Assembly (NCBI GenBank): GCA_002286855.1
Contig: NRSV01000001.1
Location: forward strand, 434,001-498,000
Origin: Bipolaris cookei
Taxonomy: Eukaryota; Ascomycota; Dothideomycetes; Pleosporales; Pleosporaceae
Direction of reading: 5' to 3'
DNA: 64,000 nt
Made by a program: the position numbers and the translations under genes. Positions 22,848 to 33,750 of this stretch are shown one piece after another; the stretch's first letter is position 1, and every line of letters begins with the position of its first letter. Below the pieces are notes generated by a model, which was not told the origin of the DNA, searched no databases, and was given only the letters and a program-made list of their open reading frames with translations.

Positions 22848-23699
22848 CTAATAAAAGTACCTGGTCTGGTATCCTCGCTCATAAGCACGAAGATCGTCGG
22901 CCGTGGTTGACGGAGAGGTCCACACATATACGACCACACCCCGATCTGCTTGTCCTGTCGGCAAAAGGTTAGTCAAACTATATGCAACACCAAAAATTTG
23001 GCTTGACTCACTCCCATGATTTAATATGCCAGGTGCTTGCCAATTTCCGTTTGTGAACATTTGAGGCAGTCTGGCCTGTAACTCCTGTGGGCGCATAGCA
23101 AAAGCTATGAGAGCAAGAAATATACCCAGCTCTCCTTTGAGGCCTCCGTAACGCGGGTGGCTTGTCTCCATTGCACTCTCATAATATATATCGGGTAGAA
23201 GCATTCCCAGCCAACTCTGATCACTTCTTCGAATGGCGACTGTGCGGTGTTGTTCCGCATTACAAAGATACGAGTATTCACTTTGAGGGTGGTGCTCAAA
23301 GTATAGAGGCTGCCAGGTGTTGGAGGTTGCGTAGGTGTTTGAGTTGGTTGCGTCACCGCTCAGAACCCAAAACCCAAAACCTCCTATATAGAAGACTGAG
23401 TATGTGCTGTATGGCCGAGCGCCTTGTGGAGGCTCTAGAATTTTGTGAATTCGATTTCCGTCACATTGCCACCACTGGCCGCTCGCGCCTTCCCTCACTG
23501 AACTGACGGCTCCTGCCTCATAAGGGGGTATCCCATGATGACCACTGCTATCATACGTCTGTGAAGCGTTTGGGGTTTTGCGTATTTCGTCGATCCTGAA
23601 CATGTATCTTGGCTTTGTTCTCGTAAGTCCCAAACCTGAAGGACTAGCGGAATGAGAGTGACTGACCATGATGGAGATTGTAGATATGCGGTTTTGCAT
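22848..23699 (-). CDS. Hypothetical protein, unrecognised
   Basis: Complement of 23012..23699 and 22848..22954, with a likely 57-bp intron 22955-23011 (GTGAGT, GACTAACC, GACAG). The intron is in frame and stop-free, so an unspliced product would also be read through. ATG 23699 is the first true ATG of the frame (MQNRISTISIMVSHSHSA). Spliced length is 264 aa. The protein contains aromatic-rich stretches (GARPYSTYSVFYIGGFGFWV, QWWQCDGNRI) and a hydrophobic segment ELGIFLALIAFAM that could be one membrane helix or a buried strand. It ends RAYERGYQTRYFY. I do not recognise the family. The long uninterrupted frame, Trp/Tyr content and clean intron favour a real gene, but the N-terminal limit is uncertain. 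Confidence 0.5.
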   Translation of the reverse strand: MQNRISTISIMVSHSHSASPSGLGLTRTKPRYMFRIDEIRKTPNASQTYDSSGHHGIPPYEAGAVSSVREGASGQWWQCDGNRIHKILEPPQGARPYSTYSVFYIGGFGFWVLSGDATNSNTYATSNTWQPLYFEHHPQSEYSYLCNAEQHRTVAIRRSDQSWLGMLLPDIYYESAMETSHPRYGGLKGELGIFLALIAFAMRPQELQARLPQMFTNGNWQAPGILNHGSESSQIFGVAYSLTNLLPTGQADRGVVVYVWTSPSTTADDLRAYERGYQTRYFY

Positions 23700-26600
23700 A
23701 TACACGAGACCCACAATAAGGTGTGTGACTGTGCCGGGAATGTGCTTGTCCTGCTCTGTACTATGATTCCCCCCTAATCATCAGACCGCTTTATCCTTCT
23801 TCTCCGCCATGCGGCTCTGCGATCTTTCGGCTGGAAGAAAAGCCATCCCAGTCGAAGGGTCAGACGACAAGCTCCTACATGACGATGACGCGGGACAGAA
23901 ATCTGTATGAAGCCTCTGATAAGCTAGAAGTGTTGCCAAATATGCATGGCGCAGGATCCTACGTCGGCTGCAGCAAGCATGCGATAGGAAGCCAGCTGGA
24001 TTTCTCCTACCCCGCTGTATGCCATCATTACCACAAGCCGTTGTAGCAAGTTGTCATGTATTTGTTCCATCTCGCTGGGAGACTAGTACGCCAGCGAATA
24101 CTGTGCCAATAGTGCTCGAGAAGCCCTCTTCAATATGAGTGGACTTGCGAGAGCATACAAGACGCGGATGTGGGCTTGGTAGCGTTTTCGTGGTAATCGG
24201 GTTCTTGTAGCTGTCCAGCCTGTCAGCTGCAAGTTAGCAAAAAGCACTGTTGTCAGCTAGTCGGCTGGGCATCGCGCTCAATCAAGTCTCATAGCCTGTC
24301 TGCATGGGCAATGCCCGATTCTGGCCGCCGGCTAACCAGCGGCTCGAAAGCCACAGCGCGTGCCCAAGTGAGCCGAAGGGTGGATCCTTCTATGCAAAGC
24401 GATCCAGGTTTGCTATCCAGCACGGCAGTTGGCGTGAGATACCGGAGAGAACTGGTCCGTTGAAAATCCAGCTAGAAAGATGCTCAACATCGGGTCATTT
24501 GCTACAGCGCTGGGATGCAAAGGATGATCCGGCTCCGAGAAGAAGCACGCAAGGAAGTGAACTGGTCCCGTACGTTGTATTTCCCACCTGACTAACGCAC
24601 TCCGAGGAAACAACGAAGGTATAACCGCTATATTTTGAATCTTTCTGTGTATAACTGGAGATTGGTAGTAAATCGATTGACTGTGCCTACTCCTGTCGTA
24701 TGGTCGCACAATTATCGCGATCGAGATTTGCACGTGCTTGAGCGTGGCAAGGAGCGAATGAGAGATGCGGCTCTGCGTGATGAGGGGTTATAAGCCGGCG
24801 TAGGGGCACTACTGGCCAACATTCATGCGGGCGCTTATTGTGTCGAGTGGCACTTGTATCCGATGGCCTCCATGTACCTGGCGGTAATGCGACGCGTTTC
24901 TGGTAAGTTGTCTTTGCTTTGGTCTCTTCGATACGAATTGAAGTTGCTTCTAGTTTGAAGGGCCGAGGGGCGTACGGGAATTAAGTAGACGCTTGCAGGA
25001 TTGGGCTGATGGTGCTAAGGCGGGTGGAGGACCTCCCCATGCATGTTTTGCCTTCTTTGCTTCATGTCTCTTTATTCTGTACGGTTCTATTGGCGAGTTT
25101 GTTTAAAGCCGCTAATGGAAGCAGCGGATGTGCTTCCCCTTGGTAACGCCAACAGATTGCTGATCGAGGTAGGTGTTTCTGCGACCTGCATGATCGTGCA
25201 CGAATCTTTCACCGGATTTCGAACCTTGCAGCTGGACAACCACCTGCGAGGCGACGAGTCTCGGCAGAAGAGGCGAGTAGAAACTCACCGGTCACGCCTT
25301 CACGCTACAGGAAACGCTCGTCACAATCAGGGTCATGCGCCCACCGCCACTGCTGAATGCCCAATCGAAAGAAGCGGTGCCCGTCAGCATTCGCACTGGA
25401 ACCAAGGTCTGCCACAGCCTGTGCCGTATTCGCGGCCACTCTCGAATCCAGAGTCCAGTCAGATAAGGCACATCCAGACTACAACCCCGCACGCATTATC
25501 CTCGACACGATTGTAACCCAGACACAGGCTCGAGCGAGGGCCTAACAGCTTTTGGCACCTGGCAAGCGTGGTTTTGTCATGGGGATGTGTGGTAGAACAA
25601 TAGAAAAAGGCTGCAGCTTTCCGATGCCAAGCGAATTCCTAAGGCGTTGACTCCCGATAGCCACTTTGGTGATCCTTCCAGCACCCCTTTAAAATTCGCA
25701 AGTGGCTTAGTTTGGACTTACAAATTCTCTCGGCTACTGAGCGAGCTTCCAAGAAGTTGGTTACGATGCGCCTTAGGATGACAATATCGAGAACGCCTCC
25801 GGGATTGCCGGCTGGTGGTTTCAACCGTGGGCCAAAAACGAAGAAATCTGTCGATTGAAAAGGCCATGATACCAGTAGAGGCGAGTCACAACTAAATAAG
25901 CACGATGTCAATAATTTAGAAGAAGTATTAATGCTCTTAGTCATCTTGTAGGAAGTCTTGTGTGCGGAGTAGGACGACCTGCCAAATGGACACTGATGAT
26001 ATGACAAGGTCAGTGTGGACTTGCGTTTGTTCGCGCTGTTCTCGACTTGAGAAGTAAAGAAAGACTTGACGGGGAAATAGGCGGCTCAAGTGCCCGTCAG
26101 CGAGATGATTAATACCAATCGAGGGGCTTCTCAGCAGTACACCAACATGGAAGCGGACCCCAAGAAATACGAATTGTGACATCATCAGAATTAACAATCG
26201 CGCGAGCATTCCAGAGGCCAGAGATCCCAGCCCGCCCCTTTGTCACTGCCATATTGCATCCAAAGGTCAATCGAATGGTCCAGGACCTGGTAGCCGACTG
26301 CCGGAACGCGGGTATCGGCCGTACCGACGACATCTCGGGAACCGATGTGGGGACATGGACCCAGGGGCGAATGAGCGTAAGAGGCGTAGTCGAAAGGCTG
26401 GGAGAACCTGGAGGCCTGGCGCTAAGCGGCAGAGGGGGTTTGGGGCGTTGCAAACGATGGCAAGTAAATATGTGGAGGCTCAACACTGAGCGCACCCAGA
26501 TTTGGCTCGAGGCTTGTCCGAGGAGGCTGATAACACGCGGAACATGGAGGAAAAGAGATGAATGAGGTCGAGTTTGGCATGCGGGAGCTAAGACTGGATG

Positions 26601-27326
26601 GGCCAGATGACGGTTCTTTCCTCAAGACAATTCGGACGCCTTAGCCTCCTGGCCAATCATGAGTCGCCTATGCCACGCACAACGTTTGCCTGATTCTGGT
26701 CCGCACAACGACACACGATCCTTCTCACGTCAGCAACAAAGAAAGAGCTATCAAACAACAGCTTTGCCGGTAGCTCCTGGGTTGGGGCCATTATTCCATG
26801 TACTTCTATAAGATACTTGTCCTCTTTCGTTGTCTGTGGGCGTTGATCCATCTAAATTGCGACTACACGTCCAGAATCATAAAAACCAGGGTTTTATGAA
26901 ATCTAGCTGCACAAAGTATGCTTGTAAGCGAAGATTCTCTCACGAAAATGACCACTCCCTTTACGATTTCACCCAATAATTCAATTTTTGGTGTGCATCG
27001 ATTAGACATTACACCAAGGACGATTGATCTGTTCTATGTCAGAATTCACCTCACAGAGAGACTTCTCCAATATTGCTCTTCCTTGTGATTATTGATTACT
27101 AATCACGGCAAGAAATACTGAAACTTCCCCATCTAAATATATACAAGCAATTTCTGACCAATATCGCAGTTTCTGGGCGACATCTCAACAGCATGCTGAT
27201 GCTCTCCCAAGAAGCACCAGCATTGTAGAATATTTCGCGCTTCAAAAAGCAGACGCATGGTTCAAGAGCATGCTAAGAAATCTCAGTAGTTCTTTTAGTA
27301 ACATCGAAATTGCTTCATGGTTCTCT
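23700..27326. other. Gene-poor intergenic stretch leading into the transposon island
   Basis: 3.6 kb with only short, unlikely open frames (24304-24591, 25043-25516, and 26109-26565 on both strands). Base composition drops toward AT-rich after about 26850. I see no supported gene, tRNA or intact transposon. Confidence 0.5.
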
Positions 27327-27528
27327 CCATACATGGGCATATCGTTTTAGATCGTTTTTTGGAAAACAGGTTAAGCAGAATTTAGCGTACCAAAGTTGTT
27401 TTCAGCCAATTAAACAGAGGCCGTCAATAACAAGATTTTCTCTGATTGGTCACAATAAAGTTTGGTACGCTAAATTCTGCTTAGCCTGTTTTCCAAAAAA
27501 CGATCTAAAACGATATGCCCATGTATGG
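27327..27528. mobile_element. MITE-like element with 68-bp terminal inverted repeats
   Basis: The left arm (27327-27394) and right arm (27461-27528) are 68-bp inverted copies differing at one position. The 66-bp centre is itself partly palindromic (CCAATTAAACAGAG against CTCTGATTGG). The 10-bp word ATGGTTCTCT lies directly left (27317-27326) and at the right boundary (27525-27534), so the target duplication is 6-10 bp depending on where the arm is ended. There is no coding capacity. The small size, long arms and flanking repeat fit a non-autonomous DNA transposon; the parent family is unknown and does not match the TIRs of the two pogo elements in this window. Confidence 0.75.
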
Positions 27529-27540
27529 TTCTCTCGTCAC

Positions 27541-27923
27541 CCGACAGCTACCGGATATTATCTCACGTACCCGGCAGCTGTCGGATATGGCCCAGAATAC
27601 GCTGGCCCGGATTCACAGTGCTAGCCTGTCGGAATCAATTAGGACTCGAACGAGTCCTACTGATAAGCGAAACTGATTGGTTGACACGAGCAGTCGTAGG
27701 GACGTCGTTGTCCCTGCTGCTTACCGAATCGTGCGTCTGCGTCCCTGCGCGCAGACGCTGTAAGTACTGGACACGATAGCACATACAGACAATCAATCCG
27801 CTTCCTCACCATAGTATTGCAGCTGCAATTTGATTCACCCCGTGATCCCTTTATCATGCCAACACAGCCCGATAATAATCGGACATAACTCCACATGACC
27901 GACAACTGTCGGATCTTATCCAG
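27541..27923. repeat. Diverged ~55-bp direct repeats built on CCG-N8-CGG palindromes
   Basis: Four 14-bp blocks of form CCG-N8-CGG stand at 27541, 27571, 27869 and 27899. Within each pair the spacing is exactly 30 bp. The whole left segment (27541-27595) aligns to the right one (27869-27923), and most differences are C/T or G/A. This looks like the two ends of a small decayed element, or duplicated regulatory DNA. Between them are further hairpins (27641-27658, arms AGGACTCG/CGAGTCCT). Confidence 0.5.
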
Positions 27924-28606
27924 TACAGTTGTGTTCTTTAGTTAGTTCAAATAGGCTAGCAGCCGCTTTTGGAGACAAGACGTGGGTTTCTCATCACGAC
28001 AGCTTTGAGATTCATCTGGCATACCAATGGCTAGTGGGATCGCAAGGTACCAAGAACGCTGAATTTAAATGAACACTTTATTCCAGTGGCTTCGAGAACG
28101 AAATCATGACGCGTTATCGAATTGGCATGCCTATCAAGGTCTTCCTTCCTGTGATATGTAGTTCATTCATACATACGTTTCAAGGGAAATGGATATTTCC
28201 GTCTGTTGAACCCAGGACAATGCCGTTTTTTAAGCAACAACCGATTCTCTACTAATAGTTTCTTAACAAGGTACACTCAAAGTCTATATTTTTATTAGTG
28301 ATTGAATACTTCAAGCTCCGAGTGCAAGAGTCCATTGGATTTGAAAGAATGTTCAGATTTGACAATATGACTTATGATAACTGTCGAATATAAATAAATC
28401 AATTTAAAGTGCTGCCTGGTTCCCGTGAGGGTCTATGAACACTGAATGCTACAATGTGTATTGCGGGGCAAACGTGACCTAAGCGAACTTATGTCTAAAA
28501 ACCTCCCGCGCTTGAGTATCCGTAGTCTCGTTCTTTCCTTTTTTCTCTTTCCTTATTTAACGGTGCTTCCTTTAGACAAGGGAGCCGAGGTGTGGTGCTG
28601 GAGTGA

Positions 28607-29205
28607 TTAGTCCATCTCATAATCAGCTGTTGGTGTGGCTGTCCTTATCGGGAAGAGTTGGCTCTGTCCTGGTGCCATGGTCGCAGAGCTGAGGTGGGTA
28701 GGCCTCCCGACCGTTTTTTCCTTTTTCGGCTATCATCAACTTGTGTCCTATGTTCGCTGCTTACTGTTGTAGAGCTTCCGAAGAAACTCAGGACAGGCGT
28801 GGTGGATCCTGCGGTTGGGGAGGCGCTGCGCTGTATCTGCGTAGTGCGCATGAGCAATTCTTGCTTTTTTTCCTCATTCGCTTTCCGGAAGCTTTGGTGA
28901 GCTTTGCAGTGTCTAGTCATCCAGGCCTTATGACCCTTTGACTTGCAGGCTGCACAGCTGGCTGCTTCGTCGCCCTTCGTTTTGCAGTCCCTTGTGGAAT
29001 GGCTGCCTGCGCAGTGTCCGCAGATGTCCTTGGTCGCATTACACACAGATTGGCTGTGGCCCCATTTCCAGCACTTGAAGCATTGTCCGTCCGTGAGCGA
29101 TACGTCCCACAGACGGACTGGAAGCCATTCCGCTCCAACCAGTATGCCTTCCCGCACTGCCCTAACTGTCGAATATAAACCTAGCATTCTTAGATAATTC
29201 ATGCT
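28607..29205 (-). mobile_element. Fragment of a Tad-like LINE: end of ORF1 with CCHC zinc knuckles
   Basis: Minus strand, open from ~29202 to 28645, with a coding trace to 28607. It encodes the end of a LINE gag-like ORF1: WDVSLTDGQCFKCWKWGHSQ and two more CCHC-type knuckles (CGHCAGSHSTRDC; CAACKSKGHKAWMTRHC), then a basic Ser-rich tail. No ORF2 follows, so the copy is truncated on both sides. The order of the knuckles and their spacing match ORF1 of fungal Tad-clade non-LTR retrotransposons and the second copy just to the right. Confidence 0.75.
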
Positions 29206-29320
29206 TGAGAGAACACCATTCTATTGATTTCCTGAAAACTAGTCGAAACTAGTACTATTCGAAAGCTACAGACGAGAGAAGTCTAGCACATATAGTCATA
29301 CCGTCTGCGACGAGATAGCA

Positions 29321-30530
29321 GTGCCAGCATCTACTACTGACGGTTGTAACCACCCCGACGCGTCGCAAATGCGTCAGGGCGGGAACATCAATAAGGCGAA
29401 GGGGACGGCCGGCAGGGCCAAAAAGGGGCCAGGAAAAGAAGACGAGAATAATGAAGCAATTAAACTACTGAAGGAATGTATACAGGAAGGGGTAGCAGAA
29501 CCGAAGAAAGGTGAATCTGAATTTACACGCGCGATACTCGCCCGCCTCAAAAAACTCGAATCATTGCTTGGCGATAGCCAAAACAACACCACAACAAACG
29601 AGGAAACTAATCGCATCCTGCGCGAAAACAACCGCAGCCTCTGCGAGATTAATCAGCGCCTAGTGAAGCTTGAGGAAAGAATTGGGAAAAGCACGGAATC
29701 CCCAACCACAACGCCTAAATCGAGTAATGCCCCATCCTGGAGCCAAGTGGCCACGGGAGAAATGCAACAAAGACCAAGGATAGAACTCCGGATCGAGGAG
29801 AGGCTAACCGAAGAACCAAGGACGACAGAGCAACAGCTTGAGTGGATTAGAAAGGCCATTCCAGACGCGCAAGCGATCATATCACATCCAAGATCAACAG
29901 GGAAGGTATCAGTGCTAGTCAGCAACACAGCCCGCAGGGACCAGATACTCCAATCTGGAATACAGGGCCTTGATGGCGCGAAGGTGATTAGGCGGCCAAG
30001 GTTAGTAATGGTATCCGGAATCCCAATCGTGGAGAACATCCAGAACCAGAAATGCGCCGAGAACAACGACTGGATCGAGAAAGTCCAGCAGAGGAACCCA
30101 GGACTACTGATCGATAGGGTGGCGTGGCTCTACTCGAACAAGGACCTGGCTAAACGCAGGGAAGAGGGCAAACAGAAAAAGGGACCTATCATCCTCAGCA
30201 TTGTAACAGAGGCCATGCAACACCTCGTGGTCAGGCAGGGCCTCCTAGTGGAGGCAGAATGACACCCAGCCAGTCTATGGGATATTTCTTTAGCAGACGG
30301 CCAGTGCTACCGGTGCCACCAATGGGGTCACAACCAATCAGTGTGTAACGCACCAAAGGAACTATGTGGGCACTGTGCAGGGAGCCATTCATCCAGAGCC
30401 TGCATGCCTAAGGAAGATGCACACTCTAGTTGTGCAGCTTGTAAACAAAAAGGACACAAAGCTTAGATGTTAAAGAAATGCTGGGCGTACGATAAGTTTA
30501 GGGAGAGGAACAAGGCCAAAAAACGGAACT
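29321..30530 (+). pseudogene. LINE ORF1 (gag-like, coiled coil plus CCHC knuckles), interrupted
   Basis: Open from 29321 to 30262 (313 codons, first codon GTG; the element's true start may be lost). The N-terminal half is Lys/Glu-rich with a coiled coil (LARLKKLESLLGDS, EINQRLVKLEERIGK), followed by an RNA-binding-like middle. After the TGA at 30260-30262 the same family continues as zinc knuckles (QCYRCHQWGHNQSVC; CGHCAGSHSSRAC; CAACKQKGHKA) up to about 30530, broken by further stops, among them a TAG at 30463-30465 where the minus copy reads Trp. This is known as the nucleic-acid-binding chaperone of Tad-type LINEs. Non-functional here. Confidence 0.75.
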
Positions 30531-30791
30531 AGCGCACGCCACGGCAGGAATACAGAGAGGAGATTACCTCAGCTCAGGCAGAGCTAGTCCCGCCTCTGTC
30601 TTTACCTTCACCAGCTCATCGCAGGACCGCAACGAGGGATGGAGCACGGTGGGAAGCCACAAGAAACGGAAGACAGCCGGGCGACCCACTGGTCTTGAAC
30701 GGGCCGGCAGAAACCCGCACCAAGGGAGGCTATCGTCGTTCAGCGTAATGACTAGCAGCACAATCGCGGAAGACACGATGAGGAATACCCA

Positions 30792-31890
30792 ATGAGACAT
30801 CTCAACATCATCCAATACAACTGCGGAAATGCGAATGGACGAGAGACACAGCCCTTTTTCGACTCTCTAGAGCCAAGGAAGTACCCGACAAGTGCAGTCC
30901 AAGAACCACTAGTCCGGAACCGGGGAAGGAGTAGCACATACTGCCCGAGGAATTATTGCCTTAGCAGGAAACTAGAAGAAGGAGACAAAACCGTGTTTAT
31001 GATCCACGACCAGATACCGAACACGGAATGGGAAGTCCTAAAGTCTACACCAAACTGCGAATATCTCCGCATCGGAAGCGGAGACCAGGAGGTGAGGGTC
31101 CAGAACGTATACAACCCGATCGGTCCAGCAAACCAGCCAAGAATAGAGACATGGCCTACGATCGAGAAATGTCTCGAGGATAACCACCCTAGGACGATAG
31201 TGGTTGGCGACTTCAATGCCCACCATCCGGAATGGGCAGGCCCAACGATAGCAAGGGAAGAAAAGGCCCAGTATTTGTTGCAACAGATGGAGAGCTATGG
31301 ACTCTCTCTGCTGAACGAAGAAGGCATCGCTATCTGGGAACGAAATCACAGAACAAGTGTAATTGATCTAGGGTTCGCCACACAAGAAATAAAAGACAGG
31401 ATGATCTCGTACCGACTAAGAAGGGAGTGGTCCCTGACAAAAGACCATATTCCTATAGAGATCCAGATCCAGGGCGGCAGGCCAGCGTATCGGATGAGCC
31501 ACAAGTTCGCGCTTAAGAAGGCAGACTGGGGTAGGATTAAGGAAGAGGTGGCTAAGAAATAATGGAGACGCCATCCAGAATGGACGCTAGTAACAATCAC
31601 CCAAACAGTCAGGAAGACCCTGGATGAACACTGCCCGAGAACAAGACGCTGTGATCGGTCCCGCCCAGAGTGGTCACCAGAGGCATCAGACCTGCTATCT
31701 GAAATCCGTAGGGAAAGGCGAGAATACCAAAGAACCCGGGACGATGCCCACAATAGGCAGTGGAAAGTGAAGAGAAACCAGCTGAACCGCCTCCTCAAGA
31801 CCAATGCGAGGTCACGATGGCGGAAGTTTATTGAGGAAATCACAGCAGATGCTGTGGACGAACAGCGCGCCCACAACAAGGGACTCTGGA
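30792..31890 (+). pseudogene. LINE ORF2 fragment: apurinic-like endonuclease domain, no reverse transcriptase
   Basis: Open 30792-31562 and then in frame past a TAA to about 31890. It opens with LNIIQYNCGNANGRETQPF, the start of LINE endonucleases. Further motifs: AVQEPLVRN (catalytic Glu region), IVVGDFNAHHPEW (the DFNxH motif), SVIDLGFATQEI and TKDHIPIEIQI (the terminal SDH-like motif, here KDH). The following linker is rich in Arg/Lys (EIRRERREYQRTRDDAHNRQ), as seen before the reverse transcriptase domain. The domain order and similarity to exo/endo/phosphatase type 2 are typical of the Tad clade. Truncated and stop-containing, so not active. Confidence 0.8.
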
Positions 31891-33118
31891 CTATGTCAAT
31901 TTGGAGCAGAAACGTTAGAGGGGACAGCAATGACACAAGCAGGGGGTATTAGAGGAGAGTCGATAGACGGCACTGATAGAACGAGCGACAGCGTGGTCAA
32001 CAACACGCCTCCCAGCGTCGGAGGCTGGTGTACTAGAAGAACAAGAGCTATAGAATGGATACGTACTGCGTTTGTCTATTTTTGAGTACGATATGGGCGA
32101 CCCGAGCATCTGGAAGAAAAGATGCCCCGTCACACCGTGCGTCCCGGCATGCAGGGACGGACGTTATATAGTTGTTGTAGCATCTTGATCTAGATTTTGG
32201 TTCACACAGACTAGCTTAAATGAATCGGCTAGCCAGTTCTCTAAGGAAGCGGCATAATCATGACCTACCAGCAATAATTACAGCCACTAGCACGCGCAAA
32301 GGCACGACGAGCCGCAAACAGCAACTACCAGAAGCTATCTAAGACGCTCCACAAAAAATTGACGAAGCTGTGCCGAGAATACAGCACAGATACCTACTTC
32401 CTAGCCTATCATAATGGCTGGTTCGACGGGTTTGTATCTAAAAATAAAACAGGTCAGCCCTAGCTCCCGTCAGATCAAGTCACACTTGTAAGCTTCCCGT
32501 TATTAGCAACTACTAAGGACTAAATCGATTCAAGAACAGAGCATATCCTCCGCCGGTGATAAATTCGCCGTCAAATTTCCTTCAACCTCATTGTGGAAGA
32601 TCTTTGGACACCTCTTACAAACCAGGTTGTGAAGCACTATGTAGCCTCAGCCCGTTAGCAAACCTGAATTGTACCATAAACAAGGCTGCATCTGGCGACT
32701 TATCTCCATCAAAGTAGTAGTGTGGCATAATGTTAGAGTGATATCTAAAAGCCTAGTGAGCAATGAAATAAAAAGCAGTTATTGATACTCTCATTCTCGC
32801 TACATTAGCTGAAATGTCCAACCTTCTTCGTTGATAAGACGCTAGACCGTCATATGGTTAGTGTCGATAATTGAGAACTTTGAAGATGAATGATTATTCT
32901 CACCGCACCGCAGCAACTTCAACGGCAATTAAGCTTCAACGCGTCATTCATAGTGATATTATCCTTATATTCCGCAAAACATGTCACTTATCTAAAAGTA
33001 GATTCACGGTATCAGAGTCAAAGGTGCTTGAAAAGCATTTAAGCTAGCAATAAGTAAGATTACTGAAGTTTATACACCTATCGTCCGTCAAGTCTTACTC
33101 ATATCAGCTACAGCACCA
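31891..33118. other. Decayed AT-rich repeat sequence around the MADS-like relic
   Basis: Apart from the MADS-like relic at 32300-32485, no frame longer than ~90 codons makes protein sense here. The stretch 32500-33110 is AT-rich with many TAA/TAG stops in all frames, as expected of mutated repeats. Confidence 0.5.
32300..32485 (+). pseudogene. Short relic of a MADS-like (SRF-type) domain
   Basis: Reading the plus strand in one frame gives ARRAANSNYQKLSKTLHKKL, then TKLCREYSTDTYFLAYHNGW, a TAG, then LPSDQVTL. The pattern of a basic helix, Lys-Lys-Leu, LC, an acidic spot, then hydrophobic and aromatic strand residues, and finally WPPS-like, resembles the small MADS-type domain found in scattered fungal loci. 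The TAG stands where Trp is expected, which fits a G-to-A change. The call rests on pattern memory only. Confidence 0.3.
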
Positions 33119-33750
33119 CTAGACTTCCCAAGTCACACGTGCTCTCTTTTTCTTGCATCGCATACAGCCCAAAAGCAGATGTCCGTCGTCACTTTCCTCC
33201 TTTACTCTCTTTAGAATGCTTCTATGTCGACATCTCTGCATTTGATCCTTAGTTTTGCCGACATCATTTCCTAAGTCATCTTTCAGCTCTTCTAGGCTTT
33301 TTACGACGTGTTTGATGCTGTCCGCCGTCTCCTCTGTGGCTTTCTTTAATTGAGTGAGGTGTAAGTCGGCCGGAGTGACTATCAACAGCACCCTCTCTAT
33401 CGCAACACACTCGGTTAATCAGGGCCTAAGTCTCTCCGAGAAGACATACCAAGCTCAGGATTTGGGGATGAATTCGCTGTACCACGTGGCCGGCCTCTTA
33501 TAAGCCCTTTTTTCACTCTATCGTCTTGGGCATCCTTTTTGTATTCTGGTGCCGACTGCGAAGAGTGAGAAGCCGATCGAACAGAATGCGGGTTGTTCTA
33601 TATCTCAGCCGCTTCAGTTGGCTCGTCGAAATCATTTGCAGTGAACTAGTATGATCAGCAACAGATCGCATCAGTCTAGCATCGATATACACACCATGTC
33701 TTGGTATAGCGTCGGATCTTCGATAGTATCTTGAGAATTCGTCTAGAGGA
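33119..33750 (-). pseudogene. Relic of a spliced gene with an AT-hook-like motif and a Cys/Lys-rich C terminus
   Basis: Three exon-like blocks can be chained on the minus strand: about 33750-33695, 33641-33450 and 33379-33119. The first link is GTGTGTAT to TACTAG; the second is GTATGT (33449) to TTGATAG (33380). Exon 2 contains RGRPRGTANSSPNPEL, similar to an AT-hook core (GRPRG), and one in-frame TAG just before NNPHSV. Exon 3 reads VTPADLHLTQLKKATEETAD, a coiled-coil-like stretch, and ends CMRCKKKRARVTWEV. Protein-like composition and consistent splice signals argue that it was once a gene; the in-frame stop argues that it is broken. No family is recognised. Confidence 0.35.

Larger units (their letters stand above)
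29321..31890 (+). mobile_element. Truncated Tad-like non-LTR retrotransposon (ORF1 plus endonuclease part of ORF2)
   Basis: Plus strand. ORF1 spans about 29321-30530 and ORF2 about 30792-31890. The element stops after the endonuclease and a basic linker; no reverse transcriptase motifs follow, so it is 3'-truncated. It stands head-to-head with another LINE fragment on the minus strand, 115 bp away. Stop codons in both ORFs show that it is dead. Confidence 0.8.

Noticed and set aside
27310..27624. 104-codon frame across the MITE
   Set aside because: It only reads through the inverted arms; the protein has no meaning.
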